Source: Sphingomonadales bacterium
GTDB taxonomy: Bacteria > Pseudomonadota > Alphaproteobacteria > Sphingomonadales > Sphingomonadaceae
Reading direction: 5' to 3'
DNA length: 15,427 nucleotides
Assembly: GCA_024636595.1 (NCBI GenBank)
Contig: JAGXGT010000017.1
Location: 1-15,427 of the forward strand
Shown here: positions 6,805-13,732 of the stretch, piece by piece
Layout of the letters: each line of letters starts with the position of its first letter
How positions within the stretch are numbered: position 1 is the stretch's first letter
Made by a program: the position numbers and the translations under genes
Notes under the pieces: model-generated
Databases searched by the model: none
The model's input: only the letters and a program-made list of their open reading frames with translations
Told to the model about the DNA's origin: nothing

Positions 6805-7802
6805 CGCGGCACTGGTGCGGGCTGTTTCAATCCGCCGACATCGACAAAGGTCTGTCGTTCGACATTATGTGGATGTTCCTTGGCTTCTGTCAGCGACAAG
6901 ACAGGCGCAAAACAAATGTCCGTTCCCTCCATCAGGTCGCACCATTGGGAGCGCGTCTTGGCCTTAAAAAGAGCCGTTAGCTTATCCTTTAAGGCCGACC
7001 ATTTTCGGGGGTCCATCTGTGCGTCGAAATCAGCGTCGTCCGCGAGGCCCGCCGCTTGCCGAAGCTGTGCATAAAACTGTGGCTCGATTGATCCGATCGA
7101 GATAAATTTGCCGTCGGCTGTCTCGTAAGTGTCATAGAAATGCGCTCCGGTGTCGAGCAAATTGACCCCCCGTTCATCCTGCCATTGGCCGATGTTGTGA
7201 AAATCGAAAATCATTGCCATCAATGCGGCAGAACCGTCAGTCATTGCACAGTCCACCACTTGGCCCGTCCCGCCAGTTTTGGCATGGAGTAGGGCCGAGA
7301 CCATACCGAAGGCCAGCATCATACCCCCGCCGCCAAAATCGCCTACCATGTTGATCGGCGGGGTCGGTTTTTCGCCGGCCCGCCCAAAGGCATGCAAAGC
7401 CCCGGAGATGGAAATATAATTGATATCATGCCCGGCTGCCGATGCAAGCGGCCCATATTGGCCCCAACCCGTCATCCGGCCGTATACGAGCTTTGGATTG
7501 TCTGCGAGCAACACGTCCGGCCCCAGCCCTAGGCGCTCCATGACGCCGGGACGGAAACCTTCGATCAACCCGTCGGCGTTCTTGACCAGATCGCGGGCAG
7601 TTTCAATGCCCTCGTCCGATTTCAAGTCAATCGCGACTAAATTGCGAGAGCGGGACAGCGCGAGACGGGGATCCGGTGCCCGGCCTGGACGATGGAGAAC
7701 CGTCACTGTTGCACCCTGATCGGCGAGCATCATGCCGCAAAAAGGGCCGGGCCCGATTCCGGCGAACTCAATAATATTTATTCCGGCTAATGGTCCTGCC
7801 AC
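6762..7802 (-). CDS. Alpha-methylacyl-CoA racemase (CaiB/BaiF superfamily)
   Basis: Interconverts (2R)- and (2S)-methylacyl-CoA esters, allowing beta-oxidation of branched or isoprenoid chains and sterol side chains in the cytoplasm. The 346-residue sequence starts MAGPLAGINIIEFAGIGPGP and carries the racemase catalytic set: His125 in AAGHDINYI, Asp155 in NMVGDFGGGG and Glu240 in GSIEPQFY. These align one residue offset with His126, Asp156 and Glu241 of the Mycobacterium tuberculosis enzyme, which favours racemase over a generic CoA transferase. The GTG start at 7802 is preceded by GGGAGCAGGAC, a good ribosome site. The C-terminus ends SDPPKRPV and lacks the usual PGEHT-type tail of about 20 residues; this end lies inside the convergent response-regulator gene. 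The upstream PilZ gene is 87 bp away on the same strand. Confidence 0.92.
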   Translation of the reverse strand: MAGPLAGINIIEFAGIGPGPFCGMMLADQGATVTVLHRPGRAPDPRLALSRSRNLVAIDLKSDEGIETARDLVKNADGLIEGFRPGVMERLGLGPDVLLADNPKLVYGRMTGWGQYGPLASAAGHDINYISISGALHAFGRAGEKPTPPINMVGDFGGGGMMLAFGMVSALLHAKTGGTGQVVDCAMTDGSAALMAMIFDFHNIGQWQDERGVNLLDTGAHFYDTYETADGKFISIGSIEPQFYAQLRQAAGLADDADFDAQMDPRKWSALKDKLTALFKAKTRSQWCDLMEGTDICFAPVLSLTEAKEHPHNVERQTFVDVGGLKQPAPVPRYSITVSDPPKRPV

Positions 7803-7810
7803 GTCCTGCT

Positions 7811-7835
7811 CCCGTTTAATCGATTGATTAACGGG
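7811..7835 (-). promoter_or_regulatory. Inverted repeat in the racemase leader, touching its ribosome site
   Basis: The arms CCCGTTTAATC and GATTAACGGG pair over ten positions with one bulged base, around a GATT loop. On the transcript, the GGG of the racemase Shine-Dalgarno (7811-7813) forms the base of the stem, so folding could restrict ribosome access. The same bases read as DNA look like TTAA-N8-TTAAC, one base off the N7 spacing of the alphaproteobacterial CtrA box. Either an operator or an RNA hairpin is possible. Confidence 0.35.
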
Positions 7836-7889
7836 TCCTATGCAGGGAAGTTATTCTAATCAAGCTTATTCTGGAATCTCATCCGCAGC

Positions 7890-8300
7890 CTAGCGCGGCG
7901 GTTGTCCGCGGCGCAAAGAAGGCGGTTTCTGGGACGACTGGCGCAGGTAGCGCGGCACTTCAGATTTAGTCTGTCCAACTGGCTTTCTTGCGAGCTTTGG
8001 ATCAATGGGATGATCAAATGCGACACCGAATCTACCTTGCGCGACCCAAGCGACATGCCCGGTGACGCGACCAATATTACGCAATTCCAATTGCACCTTG
8101 TCGCCCCGTTTGGTGAGCACCGGTGCTTCGGCCATCAGGCCGCCAGCGGACAGGTTGCGGATACGCACTTCGCCGCAGTTATCACCATCCACGAAGCACA
8201 ATTCGGCTTTTAAAAACAAACTGTCCCGGTCGAGCTCCCGTTTCGGGTGGCCGAGGGCTTGGCTGTTCATTTTCAGATTATCGTCAAATGGTTCTTTCAT
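7890..8300 (-). CDS. PilZ domain protein
   Basis: A small (136-residue) cytoplasmic protein predicted to bind cyclic di-GMP. The PilZ signature is present: RELDR (Arg21...Arg25, the RxxxR motif) and NLSAGG (49-54, the [D/N]xSxxG motif), followed by beta-strand-rich sequence through GHVAWVAQGRFGVAFDHPID. The last 35 residues are basic, rich in proline and glutamine, and probably disordered. The start at 8300 (MKEPFDDN) has GGGAAG immediately upstream and is preferred over an ATG at 8369 that would add 23 unconserved residues. It stands alone without an effector domain, as many sphingomonad PilZ proteins do, so its target cannot be named. It lies between dksA and the racemase gene on the same strand, 190 bp after dksA. 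Confidence 0.88.
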   Translation of the reverse strand: MKEPFDDNLKMNSQALGHPKRELDRDSLFLKAELCFVDGDNCGEVRIRNLSAGGLMAEAPVLTKRGDKVQLELRNIGRVTGHVAWVAQGRFGVAFDHPIDPKLARKPVGQTKSEVPRYLRQSSQKPPSLRRGQPPR

Positions 8301-8490
8301 GGGCTTCCCGTGGTCGATAAATGTAAAATCATGTGTCGCAGAGGAAATAATAGAGGGGAATAGGTGCAAATTTGGTTAATTGCTGTGCTTTTATCTTACA
8401 GAAAATTTGACCCAGTTGGGCGCTTTTTTGGAAGGTCGCGGAATGCGAAAGGCGCGGAATGTTAAGTTTTCCCGACAACCCGAAATTATA

Positions 8491-8958
8491 TTATTGATCG
8501 CGCGAGATTTTTTCGTTCCGTTCATGCGCTTCCTGCGCTTCGACGGTCATCGTTGCGATCGGCCTGGCTTTTAGTCGGTCGAGTGAAATCGGCTCGCCGG
8601 TAACCTGACAATAGCCATATTCGCCCTCTTCGATGCGTCGCAACGCCGAATCGATTTTGGATGTCAATTTGCGTTGCCGATCACGAGTCCTGAGCTCCAG
8701 ACCCCAATCCGTTTCGCTTGACGCCCGATCGTTGAGGTCGGCTTCCTGGATTGGTCCGTCCTGCAAATGCGCCAGAGTCTCCTTGGACTCGTAAATGATT
8801 TCCTGTTTCCATTTTTTCAGGGCCCGCCTGAAAAAAGCGAGCTGGCGTTCGTTCATGAACTCCTCGTCTTCGCTCGGTTCGTAACCATCTGAAAGAACTA
8901 GATCTGCGCCATTTGCGCTATTTTTTGCCGATGCTTTTTTTACCGAGGATGCCAACAT
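8491..8958 (-). CDS. dksA: RNA polymerase-binding transcription factor DksA
   Basis: Binds in the RNA polymerase secondary channel and, with ppGpp, mediates the stringent response. The 155-residue product has an N-terminal tail, a long coiled-coil hairpin (about 38-110) with the tip motif DLNDRA (Asp74, Asp77, Ala79; the DxxDxA motif), and a C-terminal zinc-finger-like domain. That domain reads GYCQVTGEPISLDRLKARPIA: only Cys117 remains of the usual four cysteines, the pattern common in alphaproteobacterial DksA. The ATG at 8958 is chosen over a TTG three codons upstream; GGAGA lies just before it, with spacing a little short. A candidate promoter is at 9017-9045. The next gene downstream (PilZ) is separated by 190 AT-rich bases, in which I see no convincing terminator. 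Confidence 0.93.
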   Translation of the reverse strand: MLASSVKKASAKNSANGADLVLSDGYEPSEDEEFMNERQLAFFRRALKKWKQEIIYESKETLAHLQDGPIQEADLNDRASSETDWGLELRTRDRQRKLTSKIDSALRRIEEGEYGYCQVTGEPISLDRLKARPIATMTVEAQEAHERNEKISRDQ

Positions 8959-9016
8959 ACTCTCCAAACATCATGCCCTACCCGAATCCGGAAGGCTGGA
9001 CCACATATACGGCGGG

Positions 9017-9045
9017 CCTATACCGAGCGGACTTGCTGGAAACAA
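9017..9045 (-). promoter_or_regulatory. Candidate dksA promoter
   Basis: On the minus strand TTGTTT (9040-9045), a 17-nt spacer and TATAGG (9017-9022) match the TTG/TATA pattern typical of alphaproteobacterial housekeeping promoters. The predicted start near 9010 gives a leader of about 50 nt to the dksA ATG. Confidence 0.4.
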
Positions 9046-9223
9046 GGCGCAAAATCGCTGTGCATCGAATAATTCAGAAACCGGAAAAATTCGGCGGGGC
9101 ATAAGCTGATATGGTGTATATTTTTGTGATCGTCGCTACCTTCTGATTCTCTTTTGCTTCACGAGAAAATCGATATTTTCTGCGATTTTGCAACAAACTG
9201 ATCTACAATGGTTCCAATTCGGG

Positions 9224-9293
9224 ACATTAACCGTCGATGGATACGTGCTGTTAAGATCTTTTTCCATTTCCGGCATGAAAACACGGTTAATGT
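9224..9293. repeat. 11-bp perfect inverted repeat, arms 48 bp apart
   Basis: ACATTAACCGT (9224-9234) and ACGGTTAATGT (9283-9293) are exact reverse complements, separated by 48 bp and lying 118-187 bp before the surface-protein start. The centres are 59 bp apart, about 5.6 helical turns. Two copies of one regulator site in opposite orientation would explain this; the spacing is too long for a simple terminator. Confidence 0.4.
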
Positions 9294-9410
9294 AATTGTG
9301 ATTTACCATTTATTCTGTCTTTCTGATGCATATCAAGACAGCGAAAGCGTCGGTTGGCATTGAAGGGCCAGCTTACTGATCGCTTCTTAAAGCGGAAGAG
9401 AGATGATATT

Positions 9411-10412
9411 ATGTCGGTACGGATGGCTTTAGCAAAATTATGTGCCTGCACCTGCGGCGGGGCTCTGATTGGCGGCGGCGCTGTGCATGTTTCGGAAGCA
9501 CCAGCCGCTCCTTATGTGAAAAAGATGTCGAAAAAGCTGCCGGTCCGGGCCCGTGTGGTCAAAAAGGGTGAGCCTGCCCGCAAGATAAAACGTACGCGGC
9601 GCACGGTGACCAAAACGGTTACCGCTTGCCAACCGGCAGTGGTCACAATAGCCCAGACCCCCGCACCACAAGCCATTCCTCTGCCTCCTTATATTCCGCC
9701 CGCCCCGCCTATTAGTAGTAGCGGTGGCTCTATCCCGGTCGTGATTGGTGGTAGCGGCGGTTATGGCGGCAGCAGTGGCGGATTTTTTGGTGGCTTTTTC
9801 GGCGGTGGTAGCTCCGGTGGCGGCAGTGTTGTAATTTCCTCGACCAGCAGTGGCGGTTCGACCAGCACGTCTACCGGCGGTTTAACCAGTACGGGCGGTT
9901 CCACGAGCTCCTCAACCGGCGGTGTCACAAGTACCGGTGGTTCCACCAGCTCCTCTACAGGAGGCAGCTCGACAGGAGGCAGCAGCACATCGACGGGAGG
10001 CAGCTCGACGGGAGGCAGCAGTACCTCGACGGGAGGCAGCAGTACCTCGACAGGTGGCAGTAGCACCTCGACAGGAGGCAGCAGCACCTCAACAGGAGGA
10101 AGCAGTACCAGTACCTCAACAGGAGGCAGCAGTACCAGCACCTCGACAGGAGGCAGCAGCTCTTCGTCGTCCAGCTCCACCAGCAGTTCGTCGGGTGCGA
10201 CGGGCGGTTCTTCAAGCTTCGGGGGTAATAGTAGCTCGAGCAGTTCCTCCAGCTCCTCGAGCAGCAGTTCCAGCTCTTCTTCGGGTGGCAGTACTGGTGG
10301 GTCAACCGGCGGTACGGATGTTCCGGCGCCGCCAGTTGTGCTGCTTTTCGGTGCGGCAGCCGCGGCGCTGTTCGCACGGAGACGCAAGGCAAAAAAGGTC
10401 GTTCCTGCCTAA
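9411..10412 (+). CDS. Ser/Gly/Thr-repeat surface protein with PEP-CTERM-like anchor
   Basis: Predicted exported, low-complexity envelope protein of 333 residues. An N-terminal segment (MSVRMALAKLCACTCGGALI, then GGGAVHVSEAPAAP) resembles a signal peptide. A basic region (37-70, rich in Lys/Arg) and a proline-rich stretch (84-100) follow. About 200 residues are nearly all Gly, Ser and Thr, including STGGS-type repeats and an 18-residue serine run. The C-terminus has VPAPPVV, a short hydrophobic Ala/Leu segment and FARRRKAKK. This matches the PEP-CTERM layout (short motif, transmembrane helix, Arg cluster) with VPAP in place of VPEP, suggesting exosortase processing. No exosortase is in the window. 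The ATG at 9411 follows GGAAGAGAG and is preferred over a TTG at 9354. A strong terminator follows. The specific function is unknown; roles in biofilm or extracellular matrix are inference from this class. Confidence 0.78.
   Translation: MSVRMALAKLCACTCGGALIGGGAVHVSEAPAAPYVKKMSKKLPVRARVVKKGEPARKIKRTRRTVTKTVTACQPAVVTIAQTPAPQAIPLPPYIPPAPPISSSGGSIPVVIGGSGGYGGSSGGFFGGFFGGGSSGGGSVVISSTSSGGSTSTSTGGLTSTGGSTSSSTGGVTSTGGSTSSSTGGSSTGGSSTSTGGSSTGGSSTSTGGSSTSTGGSSTSTGGSSTSTGGSSTSTSTGGSSTSTSTGGSSSSSSSSTSSSSGATGGSSSFGGNSSSSSSSSSSSSSSSSSSGGSTGGSTGGTDVPAPPVVLLFGAAAAALFARRRKAKKVVPA
9954..10160 (+). repeat. In-frame tandem repeats of 15, 21 and 27 bp (Ser-Thr-Gly-Gly-Ser units)
   Basis: About ten units share the core TCN-ACN-GGN-GGN-AGN. 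They are extended by none, one or two extra Ser-Thr codon pairs, giving lengths of 15, 21 or 27 bp, all multiples of three. Neighbouring units are nearly identical at the DNA level (for example repeated tcgacgggaggcagcagtacc-like units), which points to recent expansion by slippage or unequal exchange. More diverged versions continue upstream to about 9860. Confidence 0.85.
10230..10283 (+). repeat. 18-codon serine run with mixed codons
   Basis: Eighteen consecutive serine codons alternate among AGT, AGC, TCG, TCC and TCT instead of repeating one codon. The DNA itself is therefore not a simple repeat, which suggests that the polyserine is kept by selection on the protein rather than produced by recent slippage. 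Confidence 0.85.
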
Positions 10413-10435
10413 TTTTCAGGTAATGATAGAGATCA

Positions 10436-10469
10436 AAAAAAGCGGCGGAAGCAATCCTGCCGCTTTTTT
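10436..10469 (+). terminator. Rho-independent terminator after the surface-protein gene
   Basis: AAAAAAGCGGC and GCCGCTTTTTT form an 11-bp perfect stem around a 12-nt loop and end in a T6 run, 23 bp after the stop codon. The A-tract on the other side makes it potentially active in both directions. It isolates the surface-protein gene from serS. Confidence 0.9.
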
Positions 10470-10516
10470 CTTTGCAGTCTTGCAAGTGAAACAGACGGTC
10501 GGCATAGGCAATTGCC

Positions 10517-11797
10517 ATGCATGATATAAAATATATACGCGAAAATCCTGATGTTTTTGACGCCGCGCTGGCGAAGCGAGGTGCTGAACCGATTGCCGAG
10601 AAATTACTGGCGCTGGACGAACAGAGTCGCGCGCTGAAAACCGAACTGCAAAATGGTCAGGCGCGTCGCAACGAGGCATCCAAGGCAATAGGGAAGGCCA
10701 AGGGGCAGGGTGACGAGGAGACGGCGCAGGCGTTGATGGCGGAAGTTGCTGAACTGAAAAGCAAGCTGCCGGAGGTTGAGGAAAAAGAGCGGGAAGTCTC
10801 TGGCCGGCTGCAGGATATTCTTGCTGCACTGCCGAATCTGCCGGCGGATGACGTCCCAACCGGCGAAGATGAAGACGATAATGTCGAGATAGAGTGCTGG
10901 GGCGAGCCGCGCGCATTTGATTTTGATCCGAAAGAGCATAGCGATATCGGCCCGGCGTTGGGACTGGATTTTGAAACCGCTGCCGAAATGTCGGGCGCAC
11001 GCTTTGCCTTCCTGCGCGGCCAGATGGCAAGGCTACAGCGGGCAATCGGGCAATTTATGCTCGATCAACAGACAATAACGAACGGCTTTCAGGAATGCGC
11101 ACCGCCCGTGCTGGTTCGCGATCAGGCGATGTTCGGCACCGGCCAGCTTCCTAAGTTTTCAGAGGATTCGTTCCAGACCACCGATGGTCACTGGTTGATC
11201 CCGACAGCAGAGGTCAGTCTGACCAACAGCGTAAGCGGGCAGATATTGGATCAAGCGCAGTTGCCGATCCGATTGACGGCGCTGACCCTTTGTTTCCGCA
11301 GCGAGGCTGGCTCTGCCGGAAAGGATACGAAAGGGCTGATTCGTCAGCACCAGTTTGAAAAAGTCGAAATGGTAGCCATTGCGCATCCAGATAACAGCGA
11401 TGCCGAACACAAACGGATGACCGAAGCCGCGGAATCTATACTGAAAGCACTCGAACTTCCTTATCGGAAAATGCTGTTGTGCGCGGGTGATATGGGCGCC
11501 ACGGCTCGCAAAACCTTCGATCTGGAAGTCTGGTTGCCAGGCCAAAATACCTATCGCGAGATTTCCAGCATTTCAAATTGTGGAGACTTCCAGGCGCGGC
11601 GGATGAATGCCCGCTTCCGTCCCGAGGGCGAGGAAAAGGGGACCAGATTTGTCCACACGCTCAACGGTTCGGGCCTTGCCGTGGGTCGCACATTGGTCGC
11701 AGTCCTCGAAAACTACCAGCAAGAAGATGGCTCTGTAACCATCCCCCCCGCATTGCTTCCTTATATGGGCGGCATAGAAGAACTGGAGCCAGCGTGA
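10517..11797 (+). CDS. serS: Seryl-tRNA synthetase
   Basis: Charges tRNA-Ser (and tRNA-Sec where present) with serine in the cytoplasm. The 426 residues match the normal bacterial length. The N-terminus MHDIKYIRENPDVFDAALAKRG is typical, followed by the long antiparallel coiled-coil arm (about 28-100) that grips the tRNA. The class II catalytic core includes TAEVSLT (230-236), motif 2 with CFRSEAGSAGKDTKGLIRQHQF (259-280, quoted in part) and motif 3 GSGLAVGRTLVAVLENYQ (384-401). The ATG at 10517 is only 48 bp after the terminator. The ribosome site is weak (AGGC), and a possible TTGCAA-17-CATAGG promoter (10480-10508) would make the leader very short. The stop codon overlaps the surE start by one base. 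Confidence 0.98.
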   Translation: MHDIKYIRENPDVFDAALAKRGAEPIAEKLLALDEQSRALKTELQNGQARRNEASKAIGKAKGQGDEETAQALMAEVAELKSKLPEVEEKEREVSGRLQDILAALPNLPADDVPTGEDEDDNVEIECWGEPRAFDFDPKEHSDIGPALGLDFETAAEMSGARFAFLRGQMARLQRAIGQFMLDQQTITNGFQECAPPVLVRDQAMFGTGQLPKFSEDSFQTTDGHWLIPTAEVSLTNSVSGQILDQAQLPIRLTALTLCFRSEAGSAGKDTKGLIRQHQFEKVEMVAIAHPDNSDAEHKRMTEAAESILKALELPYRKMLLCAGDMGATARKTFDLEVWLPGQNTYREISSISNCGDFQARRMNARFRPEGEEKGTRFVHTLNGSGLAVGRTLVAVLENYQQEDGSVTIPPALLPYMGGIEELEPA

Positions 11798-12561
11798 TGC
11801 GAATACTCCTTACCAATGATGACGGTTTCGATGCGCCGGGGATGAAAATCCTGCTCGATATTGCGTCGCATTTTTCCAATGACATCTGGATTGTTGCGCC
11901 GTCTGACGAGAATTCCGGCGCGGGTCACTCATTGACTCTTACTCGGCCGCTGCGCATCCGCAAGCGTGGCGACCAGCAATATTCGGTCGATGGCACACCG
12001 ACCGACAGCGTGATGATGGCAGTTGCCAAGATCATGAAAGATGGGCCGCCCGATCTGATATTGTCCGGTGTCAATCGCGGCGCTAATCTGGGAGAGGATG
12101 TCACCTACTCGGGAACTGTGTCTGCTGCCATGGAGGGTGCCTTGGCTGGAATTCCATCGATTGCGCTCAGCCAAGCTTACGCACGCGAGGATATCGGCGC
12201 CAATGTGCCGTTTGATGCCGCATTGCACTGGGGGGAGCGTGTGCTTCGGCCGTTGATCAAGCAACGCATGGATCACCGGACTCTTGTGAACATTAATTTT
12301 CCGGCGTTGCCCGCGAGCGATGTCAAGGGCGTGCAGGTCGTGTCGCAGGGCATTCGCGACTATGGTCGTTTGCAGATTATCAGTAACCGCGATCCACGCG
12401 GCTTTGAATATCACTGGTTCGGTCTGGGTCCGATGGTCGAGACGCCAGCGCACAGCACCGATCTTGAAGCGATCGCGGATGGCTTTGTCTCAATAACCCC
12501 CCTTCACCTGGATCTTACCCATTATGACTCGATGGATAGCTTGAGAAAACTTTACCCCTGA
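11797..12561 (+). CDS. surE: 5'/3'-nucleotidase SurE
   Basis: A metal-dependent phosphatase acting on nucleoside 5'- and 3'-monophosphates and sometimes exopolyphosphate, linked to stationary-phase survival. The 254-residue product starts MRILLTNDDGFDAPGM with the metal ligands Asp8 and Asp9. It continues with VAPSDENSGAGHSLT (Ser40) and LSGVNRGANLGEDVTYSGTVSAA (Asn93), the invariant SurE core. The ATG shares its A with the TGA of serS (TGATG arrangement), so translation is probably coupled. The serS-surE pairing is common in alphaproteobacteria. No pcm (protein isoaspartate methyltransferase) gene follows, unlike the gammaproteobacterial surE-pcm-nlpD order. Confidence 0.97.
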   Translation: MRILLTNDDGFDAPGMKILLDIASHFSNDIWIVAPSDENSGAGHSLTLTRPLRIRKRGDQQYSVDGTPTDSVMMAVAKIMKDGPPDLILSGVNRGANLGEDVTYSGTVSAAMEGALAGIPSIALSQAYAREDIGANVPFDAALHWGERVLRPLIKQRMDHRTLVNINFPALPASDVKGVQVVSQGIRDYGRLQIISNRDPRGFEYHWFGLGPMVETPAHSTDLEAIADGFVSITPLHLDLTHYDSMDSLRKLYP

Positions 12562-12626
12562 TTCCCGGCTACCGCCCTGCGAATTTACTATGTTTTGGGC
12601 AGCGGGGCTGGCAAGCTACGTTTTTG

Positions 12627-12639
12627 CTGCTAATAGCAG
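12627..12639. repeat. Short dyad CTGCTA-a-TAGCAG before the LysM/M23 gene
   Basis: Two 6-bp arms are separated by a single base, 25 bp before the gene start. The loop is too small for an RNA hairpin, so if functional it would be a protein-binding dyad. Its length makes chance occurrence plausible. Confidence 0.2.
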
Positions 12640-12663
12640 TCCGCTGAGGGGAAGAGTTGGTTA

Positions 12664-13725
12664 ATGGGGTCATATATGCGGCATATTGCGATCCTGACAT
12701 TGCTTCTGGCTGTCACCGCCTGCATCCCGCCGGGCCGCGATGACTATGTCCCTCCGCCGACTGCGCCTCAGTTGCTCACCGACCCTGCGGTGCTCGGCAC
12801 CGCGCCAGAACAGGCGCCGGCTTCGACATGGCAAGCGGGTCCCGTGACTCCGAACGCGCAACGGGTGGAATCTGGGACATATATCGTGCAGCCGGGGGAC
12901 ACGTTGCGCGGGATCGCCAATAAGACGGGTGCGGGATCGCAGATCATCGCGTCAGCGAATGGACTGGTCGATCCTTATGTGATCCATCCGGGACAGCGGC
13001 TGAAAATCACAGGCGGGCGCTATCATGCCGTCAACTCCGGCGAAACCGGTATAGCGATCGCCCGTGCCTATGGCGCACCATGGCGCGATCTGGTGATCCT
13101 TAACGCACTGGAAGAGCCTTATATTCTGCGGGTAGGACAGAAGTTGCTGCTGCCCGCAACCGCGCCGAGTGATCCTGCAAATTTGAGTATTGAACAACGG
13201 GCGTCGGCCTTTGATCTCGATATTGACGACATTGTTACTGGCAGCCAGCCTGCGCTGGCGGATGGTGTTGTAGCAAAAGAGCCTTCGGATTGGCGGAAAG
13301 CCATCAGCCCCAACGCGGCCATTGCCACACCAGCGGGCTTTGCGGGACGGTTTCTGTGGCCGGTCGATGGCACCGTCCTCTCCAGTTTTGGCAGCAAAGG
13401 CGGCGGCAAGGTCAATGATGGCCTCAACATTGGCGTCCCCAAGGGAACGCCCATCCGTGCGTCCGCCGATGGCGTGATCGCCTATAGCGGCGACGAGATC
13501 GGCGTGTTCGGCGGCCTCATTCTGATTAATCATGGGTCGGGTTGGGTTACCGCTTATGGCCACGCCGACAAGCTTGTTGTGACGCGCGGCCAAAAGGTCA
13601 GAGCGGGCGATGTAATAGGTCTCGCTGGTGAAAGCGGCTATGTCGAAGAGCCACAATTGCATTTCGAGATTCGTAAGGACCGCAAGCCGGTCGATCCAAC
13701 CATTCATCTGTCGAAACGCGGCTGA
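12664..13725 (+). CDS. NlpD-like lipoprotein: two LysM domains and a degenerate M23 (LytM) domain
   Basis: A predicted envelope lipoprotein of 353 residues that would bind peptidoglycan and activate a cell-separation amidase rather than cut the wall itself. The signal peptide ends in VTAC (Cys20). LysM 1 is about 71-115 (TYIVQPGDTLRGIANKTG) and LysM 2 about 119-164 (YHAVNSGETGIAIARAYG). The M23 domain is about 230-348. In active LytM enzymes, zinc is held by HxGxD and HLH. Here they read NDGLN (Asn251, Asn255) and QLH (Gln331), so two or three ligands are lost, as in NlpD and EnvC; His300 and His333 remain. The start at 12664 has GGGGAAGAG about 7 nt upstream; an ATG at 12676 is an alternative with the same lipobox. 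It lies 102 bp after surE. Confidence 0.93.
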   Translation: MGSYMRHIAILTLLLAVTACIPPGRDDYVPPPTAPQLLTDPAVLGTAPEQAPASTWQAGPVTPNAQRVESGTYIVQPGDTLRGIANKTGAGSQIIASANGLVDPYVIHPGQRLKITGGRYHAVNSGETGIAIARAYGAPWRDLVILNALEEPYILRVGQKLLLPATAPSDPANLSIEQRASAFDLDIDDIVTGSQPALADGVVAKEPSDWRKAISPNAAIATPAGFAGRFLWPVDGTVLSSFGSKGGGKVNDGLNIGVPKGTPIRASADGVIAYSGDEIGVFGGLILINHGSGWVTAYGHADKLVVTRGQKVRAGDVIGLAGESGYVEEPQLHFEIRKDRKPVDPTIHLSKRG

Positions 13726-13732
13726 ACGGACC

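Larger units (their letters stand above)
8959..9410. other. 452-bp non-coding divergent region between dksA and the surface-protein gene
   Basis: No convincing gene was found on either strand; short open frames here lack ribosome sites and family resemblance. Its left part holds the dksA promoter. The right part is AT-rich and must contain the promoter of the plus-strand gene at 9411, which I could not place confidently. It contains two inverted repeats: AGAAAAT/ATTTTCT around CGAT (9164-9181), and the 11-bp pair at 9224-9234 and 9283-9293. A small regulatory RNA or long leader cannot be excluded. Confidence 0.6.

Noticed and set aside
8301..8369. Upstream ATG start for the PilZ protein
   Set aside because: The added 23 residues lack PilZ features, whereas the ATG at 8300 has GGGAAG directly upstream.
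8437..8461. CGCGGAATG direct repeat (two copies 16 bp apart)
   Set aside because: Only 9 bp, no further copies, and no associated promoter element recognised; it may be chance.
9164..9181. AGAAAAT-CGAT-ATTTTCT hairpin as a terminator
   Set aside because: The stem is AT-only with a short loop, it lies between divergent genes and has no T-run; it is at most a protein-binding dyad.
9761..10387. Long open frame (208 codons) on the minus strand opposite the repeat protein, encoding Leu/Pro/Val/Glu repeats
   Set aside because: It is the reverse-strand reading of the Ser/Gly/Thr repeats; its periodicity follows from them. It has no independent start context, and the plus-strand frame has signal peptide, anchor and terminator.
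11929..12453. 174-codon minus-strand open frame under surE
   Set aside because: Antisense shadow of an unmistakable surE; no family resemblance.
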